A stretch of DNA of 64,000 bases from an uncultured Pelagibacteraceae bacterium (GTDB lineage Bacteria; Pseudomonadota; Alphaproteobacteria; Pelagibacterales; Pelagibacteraceae): the NCBI GenBank assembly GCA_902552985.1, contig CACDII010000005.1, positions 1-64,000 on the forward strand. The letters run 5' to 3'. Below are positions 55,306 to 64,000 of this stretch, piece after piece. Within the stretch, counting starts at the first letter, position 1. Each line of letters starts with the position of its first letter. Both the position numbers and the translations under genes were made by a program. The notes under the pieces are model-generated. The model saw nothing but the letters and a program-made list of their open reading frames with translations. It was not told where the DNA came from and did no database searches.

Positions 55306-55953
55306 ATGATAAAAAAATTAAAACAATCCCTATCCGAAAAGCTTTTACTGATATTTGTTATGTTTTTAGCAATTATTTTTTTCGGTTCATTTATAACAAT
55401 AAAAAATAAATGCTTATTTATAAAAAATCACGACCCAACAAAATTAAATTTTGAAAAACCAAAAAATATTGCAGTACTAAATGCTGGTTGTGGAAATGTT
55501 ATTATAGAACTTTATCCAAATATTTCACCAAATTCTGTTGAAAGATTTATGATGTTAATTAAATCTGGAGAATATAATAATGTTGCTTTTCACAGAGTTA
55601 TAAAAAACGTATTAGTTCAATCTGGTGATTTAGAATTTGGGAAAAAAGATAATTTAAATTACGCATATATAGGAACCGGCAAATCTGGATACGGAACCAT
55701 AAAGTCAGAGTTAGGAAAAAAATTTGATTTTAAAAAAGGTACAGTTGCTTTGGCTAGAACAGATAAGGAAAACACTGAAGATAGTCAATTTTTTATATTA
55801 CTTCAAGATGCTCCTTTGTTTGAGGGAGAATATACACCGGTAGGAAAAGTAATTTACGGTATAGAGGTTTTAAAAAAAATTAAATATAGCGAAAAAACTG
55901 AGTATGTTTTACGGCCTGACTTTATAAATTATTTTAAAATGTTAATTAACTAG
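55306..55953 (+). CDS. Cyclophilin-type peptidyl-prolyl isomerase, membrane-anchored
   Basis: N-term TM; VAFHRVIKNVLVQSGDLEFG, GTVALARTDKENTEDSQFFILLQDAPLFEGEYTPVGKVIYG. Confidence 0.85.
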   Translation: MIKKLKQSLSEKLLLIFVMFLAIIFFGSFITIKNKCLFIKNHDPTKLNFEKPKNIAVLNAGCGNVIIELYPNISPNSVERFMMLIKSGEYNNVAFHRVIKNVLVQSGDLEFGKKDNLNYAYIGTGKSGYGTIKSELGKKFDFKKGTVALARTDKENTEDSQFFILLQDAPLFEGEYTPVGKVIYGIEVLKKIKYSEKTEYVLRPDFINYFKMLIN

Positions 55954-58164
55954 TGGTTTGCCCGTTGCGAGTGTATGTTTAATTCTTTCTTGTGTTTTTT
56001 TTGTTTCAATAAGTCTCATAAAAGATTCTAATTCTAATTTGTACAAATCATCTTCCGTTAAAGTTTTTTTAATAGTTGTATTTCCGCCGCTAAGAACATT
56101 AGCTAGCTCTTTTCCAACTTCCATACCGTGATCTAAAATAATTTTTTCATTATACAATTTTTCCAAAACCTTTATCATTTTTTCTTTAAGAGGCTTTCCA
56201 GATAAATTAAAAGAACACTCTTTTGGAGGAACGAATTCTTTATTTTCTTCAATTAATTTTCTTGAAACTTCAAACAAACTATTTCTATTCATCACTTTTT
56301 TATCTTCTGGTCTTAAAAACTTTAATGGTATAGCTTCAACAGTTGAAGTTGCGGTTTTTGCATAACCAATAATATTGAATACTTTTAAAGATGCGTAGTC
56401 AGGATCCTTTTTTGCTTCAGGCGATTGTAGCCATCTCCATAATACTTCTTTACAACCTCCTCCTGCTGGCACAAGACCTACACCTGTTTCGACCAATCCC
56501 ATAACAATATTTGTATGTGATACAACAAAATTTGATTGAATAGCTACTTCTTCTCCTCCACCTAAAACTAAACCTGAAGGAGCAGATATCACTGGATGAT
56601 CTGAATATTTTAAATGTTTGCAAGTTTCTTGGAAATATTTAATAAATTTTTCTATTGATTTAAAATCACCTTTGTCAGCGAATTCCATTGTGTATGTCAA
56701 ATTTACACCAGCAGAAAATTGCATACTTTCATTAATAATTATTAGAGGTTTATCAGTTGCTTTTTTTAGTGCATCCATAGAGTCGTAATTTAATGCGCAA
56801 GCTTTAGTTGTAAATTCAACAATATTAAAATCTTTAAATCTATAAATATCTGCAGATTTATTTTTATCAACTTGTATAGCTTTTGGTTTTATTTTTCCTA
56901 ACGTCTCAATATCTGTATACCTTTGTCTTTCACCATAAAAGTTTTCATCTTGAGATTTAGATAAATTTTTTAAAAATTTATTATTTTCATAATCATCTAT
57001 ACGGTTAAAAAAGTTTTTAACTCCTATAGATTTTAACATTTCAAAAGGACCCATCGCCCAATTAAAACCAAGTCTCATAGCTTCATCAATATCATTAAAT
57101 TTATCTGTAATACCTGGCACCAAAGAAGATGCATATTTTATAATTTTTGAAATTACAGACCATGCGTATTCCCCATATTTATCTTTTCTGCTTATCAAGA
57201 GATTTAAATTTACCGTCTCAATGCCAAGATCAATTTTCTTCGTTGCAAAATACTCTCCTGACTCAAGATTAATTGCCTCTAGAATTTTTTGATTATTTTG
57301 CTTATTCATTCTGTAAAAACCACCTTTTCCTTTTCTTCCTGTGTAACCTGTATTAATTAATTTCGTAATTAAGGGTATTTCTTTCGCTACTACTTGAAAT
57401 GGATCATTTTTTGGAAGTTCTTTTATAAAACTTTTTAAAACATCAGCCATTAAATCTATTCCTATAAGATCATAAAGACCGAATACTCCTGTTTTCGGAA
57501 TACCCATTGGTCTTCCAAAAACTGCATCTGCTTCCTCTATAGACAGCTTCATTCTAAAAGCTTCTGTCATCGCTACCTGCATTGCAAAAACACCTATTCT
57601 ATTACCTAAAAAACCAGGAGTATCATTGCAAACTATAGCGCCTTTACCAAGTTCTTGTTCGCAGAATTTTTTTAGAGCATTTATCTTATTTAAATCATTA
57701 TTTTCATTTTTGACAATTTCTAATAATCCCATGTACCTTACGGGGTTAAAAAAGTGTGTTATACAAAAATCTTTTTTTTCAGCTTCTGTTAATTTTTCAG
57801 ATAAAATTTTTATAGGTATTGATGATGTGTTTGATGAGACAATTGCACCTGATTTTCTAGATTTAAAAATTTTTTCATAAATGTTGTGTTTAATATCTAT
57901 TCTTTCAACAACAGCTTCGACTATCCAATCTGCATCTTTTACTACATCGAAATCATCATTAATATTTCCAACTACAATGTCGTCTATTTTTGTTTTATCA
58001 ATTAAAAGTGGTGGTCTAGATTTTTGAATTCTTTCTTTCGCTTTTTGACTAATTTCTGTAGTTAAATCTAACAACGTTACCGGAATATTAGCATTACATA
58101 AATGAGCTGCAATACCACTCCCCATTGTTCCTGATCCTATTATGACAACTTTTTTAATTTCCAT
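55942..58164 (-). CDS. 3-hydroxyacyl-CoA dehydrogenase / enoyl-CoA hydratase fusion (FadB-like)
   Basis: VVIIGSGTMGSGIAAHLCNANIPVTLLD, THFFNPVRYMGLLEIVK, NDTPGFLGNRIG, C-terminal crotonase-like GLVETGVGLVPAGGGCKEVLWR. Confidence 0.88.
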   Translation of the reverse strand: MEIKKVVIIGSGTMGSGIAAHLCNANIPVTLLDLTTEISQKAKERIQKSRPPLLIDKTKIDDIVVGNINDDFDVVKDADWIVEAVVERIDIKHNIYEKIFKSRKSGAIVSSNTSSIPIKILSEKLTEAEKKDFCITHFFNPVRYMGLLEIVKNENNDLNKINALKKFCEQELGKGAIVCNDTPGFLGNRIGVFAMQVAMTEAFRMKLSIEEADAVFGRPMGIPKTGVFGLYDLIGIDLMADVLKSFIKELPKNDPFQVVAKEIPLITKLINTGYTGRKGKGGFYRMNKQNNQKILEAINLESGEYFATKKIDLGIETVNLNLLISRKDKYGEYAWSVISKIIKYASSLVPGITDKFNDIDEAMRLGFNWAMGPFEMLKSIGVKNFFNRIDDYENNKFLKNLSKSQDENFYGERQRYTDIETLGKIKPKAIQVDKNKSADIYRFKDFNIVEFTTKACALNYDSMDALKKATDKPLIIINESMQFSAGVNLTYTMEFADKGDFKSIEKFIKYFQETCKHLKYSDHPVISAPSGLVLGGGEEVAIQSNFVVSHTNIVMGLVETGVGLVPAGGGCKEVLWRWLQSPEAKKDPDYASLKVFNIIGYAKTATSTVEAIPLKFLRPEDKKVMNRNSLFEVSRKLIEENKEFVPPKECSFNLSGKPLKEKMIKVLEKLYNEKIILDHGMEVGKELANVLSGGNTTIKKTLTEDDLYKLELESFMRLIETKKTQERIKHTLATGKPLVN

Positions 58165-58187
58165 AGAATTGAAACTTAATTTTAAGA

Positions 58188-59042
58188 TTATCTATTAATA
58201 CCTCTTATACGCTCAGATCTTCTTCTTAAAAGTTCTGCGGTAACAAGTATTAATGTTGAGAGAACAATTAAACAAGTAGCTACTGCAAGAATAGTTGGGC
58301 TAAGTTGTTCTCTTAATCCTGTCCACATCTGGATTGGTATGGTCGTATTATCTAATCCTGCTAAAAATAAAACTACCACAACTTCATCGAATGATGTAAC
58401 AAACGCAAATAAAGCTCCAGATATAACTCCTGGTAAAATCAATGGTAAAGTTATTTTCATAAATGTATTAACTGGATCACTGCCAAGACTAGAAGCAGCT
58501 CTAGTTACACTATGGTCAAACCCTGATAAAGTTGCTGTAACAGTTATAACGACAAATGGGGTTCCTAGTACAATGTGAGCAATAATAATTCCTAAATGTG
58601 TAGCTGCTAATCCAATTTTGGCAATAAAAAAGAAAATTGCAACTCCTGAAATAATTAATGGCACAATCATAGGAGAAATCAAAGTTGCCATTATTATTCC
58701 TTTGAAGGGCATATGTCTGCTACTTAAACCTAATGCAGCAACTGTGCCAAGTATTACTGAGCCTATAGTTGCAAATAATGCGATTATAAAACTATTTTTT
58801 GCTGCTAGTCCCCAGGGATTTTTAGTTCCATAAACCATGTCATGATACCATCTCAAAGAAAATGCCTCTGGATCGAGTCTTTTCATTCCGTCAGAAAAAA
58901 CCAAAAACTCTTCAGCATTAAATGATAAAGGAAAAATTACAAATAACGGCGCTATTAAAAAGAAAAAAACAAAACCACAAATTACTAAATATGAATAGTG
59001 CCAAATTCTATAACGCGTTTCTGTATATTTTGGTAAAGCCAT
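58188..59042 (-). CDS. potC: Spermidine/putrescine-type ABC permease (PotC-like)
   Basis: AASSLGSDPVNTFMKITLPLILPGVISGALFAFVTSFDEVVVVLFLAG. Confidence 0.85.
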   Translation of the reverse strand: MALPKYTETRYRIWHYSYLVICGFVFFFLIAPLFVIFPLSFNAEEFLVFSDGMKRLDPEAFSLRWYHDMVYGTKNPWGLAAKNSFIIALFATIGSVILGTVAALGLSSRHMPFKGIIMATLISPMIVPLIISGVAIFFFIAKIGLAATHLGIIIAHIVLGTPFVVITVTATLSGFDHSVTRAASSLGSDPVNTFMKITLPLILPGVISGALFAFVTSFDEVVVVLFLAGLDNTTIPIQMWTGLREQLSPTILAVATCLIVLSTLILVTAELLRRRSERIRGINR

Positions 59043-59050
59043 ATTTTTAT

Positions 59051-60304
59051 TTATCCTAATTTTATATTATCAATTCCAACAAGTTTGTTATAAATCCAAT
59101 AAACAACTAAAACACCGCTTAATAACATTAGTCCCATCGCTGATGCAAAACTCCAATCTAGTGTTGCTTTCATGTGATAAGCTATTTGGTTGCTTATTAA
59201 TGTTCCTGACGCACCTCCAACTAATGCTGGAGTAATATAATAACCAATTGCAAGTATAAATACTAATAAGCAACCTGCTCCAATACCAGGTATAGTTAAT
59301 GGGAAATAAACTTTCCAAAAAGCAACGAACGGTGTGCCTCCTAAAGACTTTCCTGCTCTCATTAGACTAGGCGATATAGTTTTCATTACGCTGTAGAGTG
59401 GTAATACCATAAACGGTAGAAGAATCTGTGTCATTGCTACATAGGTTCCTGTTTTGTTATACATCATCTCTGGTCTATTATCGTCACCTACTAATCCTAT
59501 CCAAACAAAGAAATCATTTACAATTCCTTGCTGTTGTAACAAAATCATCCAACTTGCAGTCCTAACGAGTAAAGAAGTCCAGAACGGTAACAGAACACAT
59601 ATCATTAATAAGTTACTATATTTCATTGGAAGGGTTGCCAGTAAATGAGCTATTGGGTAACCCATTAAAAAACAAAAAATTGTAACAAAAAAAGCTACCT
59701 CTAAAGTTCTTAACCAAAGTATTCTATGAATTCTTCTATCTTCCTCAACCTGAACTATTTTGCCATCCTCATCATAATACATATCCATACCCTTTAAGTA
59801 TTTTGCCATTGAATAAGGTGGGGCTGTTCTTTTAATTGCTTGCCAGTACTTTACATCTCTAAACCGTTTATGGATCTCCATTATTTGCTCTTTTGCATTA
59901 CCTTCCTCAAAATTTTTCATTTTTCTCCACAATTTTTTAAGAATTGTATTAAATCCATTTTTTTCTTTATTTAATCTTTGTCCTAATTTTCCATGTTCTT
60001 TCTTTTCAGCTAAAAGTCTAAAATCAGATAAAAAAGCAGCAAAAACTTCTTCGGATGGTAATTCTTTTCCATCCCAAGTTTCCATTGCCTTAAATGTTTT
60101 AGGCAACATATTTGTAACCATTCTATCATCTATACTTCTTGTGAACATTTCACCTATAGGAAAAATATAAGTAATAACTATAAAAAATAGCAATGGGGCT
60201 ACTAGAAGAAAAGCTTTAATCTTATTTTTCTTTTCAGCTTTTTTTAGACTTACCTCTAAAGGAATTCCGTCTGTTGTTAAAATTTTTTGTGTTTCACTGC
60301 TCAT
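59051..60304 (-). CDS. potB: Spermidine/putrescine-type ABC permease (PotB-like) with ~130 aa insertion after TM1
   Basis: RAGKSLGGTPFVAFWKVYFPLTIPGIGAGCLLVF; large charged insertion between TM1 and the core. Confidence 0.83.
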   Translation of the reverse strand: MSSETQKILTTDGIPLEVSLKKAEKKNKIKAFLLVAPLLFFIVITYIFPIGEMFTRSIDDRMVTNMLPKTFKAMETWDGKELPSEEVFAAFLSDFRLLAEKKEHGKLGQRLNKEKNGFNTILKKLWRKMKNFEEGNAKEQIMEIHKRFRDVKYWQAIKRTAPPYSMAKYLKGMDMYYDEDGKIVQVEEDRRIHRILWLRTLEVAFFVTIFCFLMGYPIAHLLATLPMKYSNLLMICVLLPFWTSLLVRTASWMILLQQQGIVNDFFVWIGLVGDDNRPEMMYNKTGTYVAMTQILLPFMVLPLYSVMKTISPSLMRAGKSLGGTPFVAFWKVYFPLTIPGIGAGCLLVFILAIGYYITPALVGGASGTLISNQIAYHMKATLDWSFASAMGLMLLSGVLVVYWIYNKLVGIDNIKLG

Positions 60305-60312
60305 AAATAAAA

Positions 60313-60336
60313 AGGGCGGTTATTAATAACCGCCCT
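60313..60336 (-). terminator. Intercistronic hairpin between potD-like and potB-like genes
   Basis: AGGGCGGTTAT TA ATAACCGCCCT, 11-bp perfect; on the minus strand followed by TTTTTATTT and then the potB start at 60304. Confidence 0.85.
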
Positions 60337-60373
60337 AAATATAATATATAATTTTAGTCTTTAAAACTTAAAA

Positions 60374-61489
60374 TTATAGACCAGCTTTCATAGCTTCCCA
60401 TTTTTCACCAAGTTCTGTGCCGTTATCAGCCCAAAAGAATGGATCAACTAAGAAGTAGTTTTTTGTATTTGCTGGTGCAGTTGGCATATGTGGTACCATG
60501 TTTGTTTTACCATCTTTGTACCAAGGTTCACCTGCTTCCATAACTTTAATTGAAGATTTTCTCCAAGGAGCATACGCAATGTACTTAGCACTTCCAGCTA
60601 ACATCTCAGTGTTAGTCATCATTCTTAGTGCTTTTTTTGCGTTCTCATGGTCAGGTCCACCTTTAACTAATGCAAAGTATTCATAGTCAAGACCTTGTGC
60701 ATCCCAAACCTGAACGATTGGAGCGCCTTCTCCAACTGTAGCGTTAAAGAATCTTCCGTTCCAACCAGTTGCCATTACAACTTCTCCACTCATTAGTAGT
60801 TCTGGCGGTTGAGCACCTGCAGACCAAAATACACATCCTCCTTGAGGATCTGTACAAAGTTTTTTAATTGTATCTAATGCTTTTTGAACACCTTTTTCAG
60901 TCTCCAATTTTTTATAGATATTTGCTCCACCTTTTCCTGGTTTCGTTCCTGTTGCAGCTAAAGCTATCTCCAAGTTTGTTAAAGCAGACTTATAGATCGC
61001 TCTTTTTCCAGGGAATTTTTTAGTGTTAAAGAAATCTTTTATAGTTTTTGGAGTACCTTTAACATTGTCGCTGTTATAAGCGTAGTTCCAAGAATATAAA
61101 ATGTTTCCTACAGCACATTTGCTTGGCATTGAAGTAAAGAAGTCTTCACTCGCAGGTGTTCCATCTGGAGCAGGTTCAAAGTCTTTATCGAAATCAAATT
61201 CAACAAAGATACCTTCGTCACATCCATTAATTGTATCGAATGCAAATACGTCTATTATATCCCATACAATCGCACCAGCTTCTTTCTGTGCTTTAATTTC
61301 TGATAATCCGCCTGAATAATCAACCCAGTTAATTTCTATACCAAGTTTTTTAGCAGTAGGGTCACCATAACCTAACTTTTGAGACTCAGTATAAGCTCCA
61401 CCCCAAGATGCAACAGTAACTGCAAATGCTGATGAAGTTATAGAAAGTACAAAAGAAATAGCTAGTAACAATTTACTAATTTTTTTCAT
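60374..61489 (-). CDS. potD: Polyamine-type ABC transporter substrate-binding protein (PotD-like)
   Basis: Signal peptide; VTVASWGGAYTESQKLGYGDPTAKKLGIEINWVDYSGGLSEIKAQ, extracellular solute-binding protein. Confidence 0.85.
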   Translation of the reverse strand: MKKISKLLLAISFVLSITSSAFAVTVASWGGAYTESQKLGYGDPTAKKLGIEINWVDYSGGLSEIKAQKEAGAIVWDIIDVFAFDTINGCDEGIFVEFDFDKDFEPAPDGTPASEDFFTSMPSKCAVGNILYSWNYAYNSDNVKGTPKTIKDFFNTKKFPGKRAIYKSALTNLEIALAATGTKPGKGGANIYKKLETEKGVQKALDTIKKLCTDPQGGCVFWSAGAQPPELLMSGEVVMATGWNGRFFNATVGEGAPIVQVWDAQGLDYEYFALVKGGPDHENAKKALRMMTNTEMLAGSAKYIAYAPWRKSSIKVMEAGEPWYKDGKTNMVPHMPTAPANTKNYFLVDPFFWADNGTELGEKWEAMKAGL

Positions 61490-61616
61490 TTTTCTCCTTC
61501 GTTTAAACGTTTTTTTAAAAAAGCGATTACAACAAGTCTAAAAAATGGAGTCAACACTGATTTTAAACTTATTCTGTTAAATTACCCCTTAAATTGTATG
61601 TATTTTGTAGATATGT

Positions 61617-62705
61617 TTATTTTGGGTCTAAAGCTCTTGAGTCTTGGCTATTCCAACCAATATTTATTTGATTGCCTACTTTTATATCCATTCTTGAAGA
61701 ACTATTTGGAACTTTAAGAATAAACTCTTTGTTTCCAAGCAAGTTTAATCTAACTCTAGTATGATCTCCATGGTAAATCACTTCTTCTATCTTTCCTTTA
61801 TGATTATTATCCATATCTTTCTGTGGGTCAATAATCGCCCTCTCAGGTCTTAGAGAGACTATAGTTTTTTCTCCTTTAGCTTTCACTGTAATTGGATTTG
61901 CCATGATTTCCGTTCCAGAAGTTAGTTTGACTTTGCATTTATCTTTTGAAATTTCAGTAACTTCTCCAGAAAATCTATTATTCTCTCCAATAAACTCTGC
62001 AACAAATGAATTTACTGGTTTTTCGTAAAGTTCGTCTGGACTTGATAATTGTTGAACTTTCCCATCGTTAAACACTGCAATACGATTTGACATTGTAAGT
62101 GCTTCTCCTTGATCATGTGTAACATATACAACTGTAACACCTATGCTTTCATGAATATGTTTAATTTCGTATTGCATACTTTCCCTTAAATTTTTATCCA
62201 ATGCCCCTAATGGCTCATCCATTAAAACTACTTGTGGATCAAAAACTAGAGCTCTCGCAACAGCTACTCTTTGTTGTTGTCCTCCAGATAATTGTCCGGG
62301 CATTCTATTTTCAAATCCTGATAAAGAAACCATTGATAAAGCTTTATTAACTTTTTTATCAATGTCATCTTTTGAAAATTTTCTAACTCTTAATGGAAAA
62401 GCTAAGTTTTCGTAAACTGTCATATGAGGAAACAGTGCATAGTTTTGAAACACCATTCCGATTCCTCTTTTATGCGGTGGAATATTTGAAATAGGGTTTT
62501 TGTCTAAATATATTTCTCCATTAGTTGGAGTTTCAAATCCTGCCAACATCATTAAGCAAGTTGTTTTACCTGAACCAGATGGCCCAAGCATTGTAATAAA
62601 TTCTCCTTCGGCAATATCAAGGTTTAGATCCTTAACGACTAATACTTTTCCGTCGTAACTTTTATCTACCTTATCAAATTTAACAAATTCTAAATTTTTT
62701 GACAT
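61617..62705 (-). CDS. potA: Polyamine-type ABC transporter ATPase (PotA-like)
   Basis: LGPSGSGKTTCLMMLAGFE, QLSGGQQQRVAVARALV, VVLMDEPLGALD plus TOBE-like C-terminus. Confidence 0.9.
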   Translation of the reverse strand: MSKNLEFVKFDKVDKSYDGKVLVVKDLNLDIAEGEFITMLGPSGSGKTTCLMMLAGFETPTNGEIYLDKNPISNIPPHKRGIGMVFQNYALFPHMTVYENLAFPLRVRKFSKDDIDKKVNKALSMVSLSGFENRMPGQLSGGQQQRVAVARALVFDPQVVLMDEPLGALDKNLRESMQYEIKHIHESIGVTVVYVTHDQGEALTMSNRIAVFNDGKVQQLSSPDELYEKPVNSFVAEFIGENNRFSGEVTEISKDKCKVKLTSGTEIMANPITVKAKGEKTIVSLRPERAIIDPQKDMDNNHKGKIEEVIYHGDHTRVRLNLLGNKEFILKVPNSSSRMDIKVGNQINIGWNSQDSRALDPK

Positions 62706-62755
62706 AAAGAGAGTTTTTAAACATTTGTAGAGATATATTTCAAGATCTTAATTTT

Positions 62756-63922
62756 TTATTTTATATGCAATTCTCTAGAAAAATTGCAAAATAACTCACT
62801 ACCTTTGTCAGTTACACGAACAGACTCGGAAGCTTCTACACCCCATTCTCCAAATTGCATCACTGCAATCATATGAAAACAAACATTAGGTTGTAATACT
62901 GTCATGTCACCTTTGTAAATATTTAGTGTATGTTCTCCCCAGTCAGGTGGATAACCAATTCCAATTGAATAACCAGTTCTAGATTCTTTTTTAATTTTAT
63001 ATTTATCCAAAACACCCCAAAACTTCTGAGCAACATCATCAGCAGTATTGCCAGGTTTTGTTGCGGCAATACCAGCATCGAGTGCTTCGTTCGTTGCTTT
63101 CATTGCATCTATTTTTTTTTGTTCAGGCTTACCCAACTGCACTGTTCTTGCCATTGGGCAATGATATCTTTTATTAACTCCTGATAATTCAATTATTGTT
63201 GCCTCTCCCTCAATAAATTTTTCATCCGTTGCTGTTAGATGAGATGCTGAAGTTCCTTTTCCAGTTGGTAACAATGTTGCAATGCTCGCATATTCTCCAC
63301 CAATTTCTGGAGTTCCTCTAAAAAGTGCCCTTTGTATTTCTGCAACCGCATCACATTGTCTAACTCCAGGATTAATAGTATCCATAGCAACTTTCATTGC
63401 TTGTTGAGATATTGCTGCTGCACCTTTCATTAAATTTATTTCAGCATCAGATTTTACTAACCTTACCCAATTTACTAATCTATCTGAGTCTTTAATTTTT
63501 GCATTTGGCAAACCTTGTATTAATTTTTCATAACAATAAGCAGTAAAATAGTGACTGTCCATTTCTACACCAATATTCAACTTATCCCATTGATTTTTTT
63601 TTATTAATTCAATTAAAGGATCATAAGGATGCATGGGCCATGTATGAATATACTTTTCTTCATAAACAATTATGTTCTCTTTTTTTAAGTATGTTTTAAT
63701 ATATGCACCACCAGCATCTTGTGCTCTTACAAAGCAAAGAGGTTCTTCAGCATCTACATGAACTATTACACATTGAGTATAATAAAATGACCAAGCATCA
63801 TAACCAGTTAAATAATTCATATTATTAGTGTCTTGAGAAATTAATAAATCAATGCCTTTTTTTTGCATTGATTTTTGAACTGTCTTTAATCTATTTTTGT
63901 ATTCTTCCTTTGAAAATAACAT
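62756..63922 (-). CDS. doeA: M24-family hydrolase, ectoine hydrolase (DoeA/EutD)-like
   Basis: GVNKRYHCPMARTVQLGKPEQKKIDAMKATNEALDAGIAATKPGNT...TGYSIGIGYPPDWGEHTLNIYKGD matches DoeA-type M24 proteins as I recall them. Confidence 0.65.
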   Translation of the reverse strand: MLFSKEEYKNRLKTVQKSMQKKGIDLLISQDTNNMNYLTGYDAWSFYYTQCVIVHVDAEEPLCFVRAQDAGGAYIKTYLKKENIIVYEEKYIHTWPMHPYDPLIELIKKNQWDKLNIGVEMDSHYFTAYCYEKLIQGLPNAKIKDSDRLVNWVRLVKSDAEINLMKGAAAISQQAMKVAMDTINPGVRQCDAVAEIQRALFRGTPEIGGEYASIATLLPTGKGTSASHLTATDEKFIEGEATIIELSGVNKRYHCPMARTVQLGKPEQKKIDAMKATNEALDAGIAATKPGNTADDVAQKFWGVLDKYKIKKESRTGYSIGIGYPPDWGEHTLNIYKGDMTVLQPNVCFHMIAVMQFGEWGVEASESVRVTDKGSELFCNFSRELHIK

Positions 63923-63924
63923 AA

Positions 63925-64000
63925 TTAATTTGGGTTAAATAATTTTCCAAATCCTTTTATAGATTGAGTTTTGCCTATACTTTGCAAAGTATCCCAAATT
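63925..64000 (-). CDS. C-terminal fragment of a CDS entering from beyond the window
   Basis: Minus-strand open frame ...IWDTLQSIGKTQSIKGFGKLFNPN*, stop at 63925-63927, 2 nt before the DoeA-like start. Confidence 0.4.
   Translation of the reverse strand, partial: IWDTLQSIGKTQSIKGFGKLFNPN

Noticed and set aside
1-64000. tRNA/rRNA genes, prophage, transposase, restriction or toxin-antitoxin systems
   Set aside because: Looked for by eye; none recognised. tRNAscan-SE and Infernal would be needed to exclude small RNAs.

Overview
AT-rich, tightly packed chromosomal window. Gene content and protein sequences look like a SAR11/Pelagibacterales-type alphaproteobacterium (inferred from recalled families; no search was run). 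No rRNA, tRNA, CRISPR array, transposon or prophage was recognised. Most of the window is a methylated-osmolyte / one-carbon / amine-nitrogen island. It contains: dimethylglycine dehydrogenase (partial) and betaine-homocysteine methyltransferase; a betaine-type binding protein plus permease without an ATPase; a MetF-like protein overlapping a DmdA-like GcvT-family protein; a heterotetrameric sarcosine oxidase / N-methylglutamate dehydrogenase-type operon (soxBDAG order); formate-THF ligase; Fe-alcohol dehydrogenase; a ProX/V/W (TmoXVW-like) transporter divergent from a DUF1989-GcvT fusion (Tdm-like TMAO demethylase); PEP carboxylase + malate-CoA ligase + malyl-CoA lyase (half of a serine cycle); and a lone FAD amine oxidase + glutamine synthetase-like + split glutamate synthase (MgsABC/GlxBCD-like) + Amt cluster. 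A second glutamine synthetase-like gene follows, linked to a diaminopropionate ammonia-lyase and an uncharacterised protein. The rest is more ordinary (aconitase, BamB-like, ArgE-like, ALDH, agmatinase, FadB-like, PotABCD, DoeA-like). The least explained items are: two adjacent paralogous ~70-80 aa two-helix membrane proteins separated by perfect inverted repeats (44283-44883); the glutamate-conjugating amine cluster (32759-39238); stem-loops directly after all three ABC binding-protein genes; and a poly-lysine-headed DmdA-like protein.
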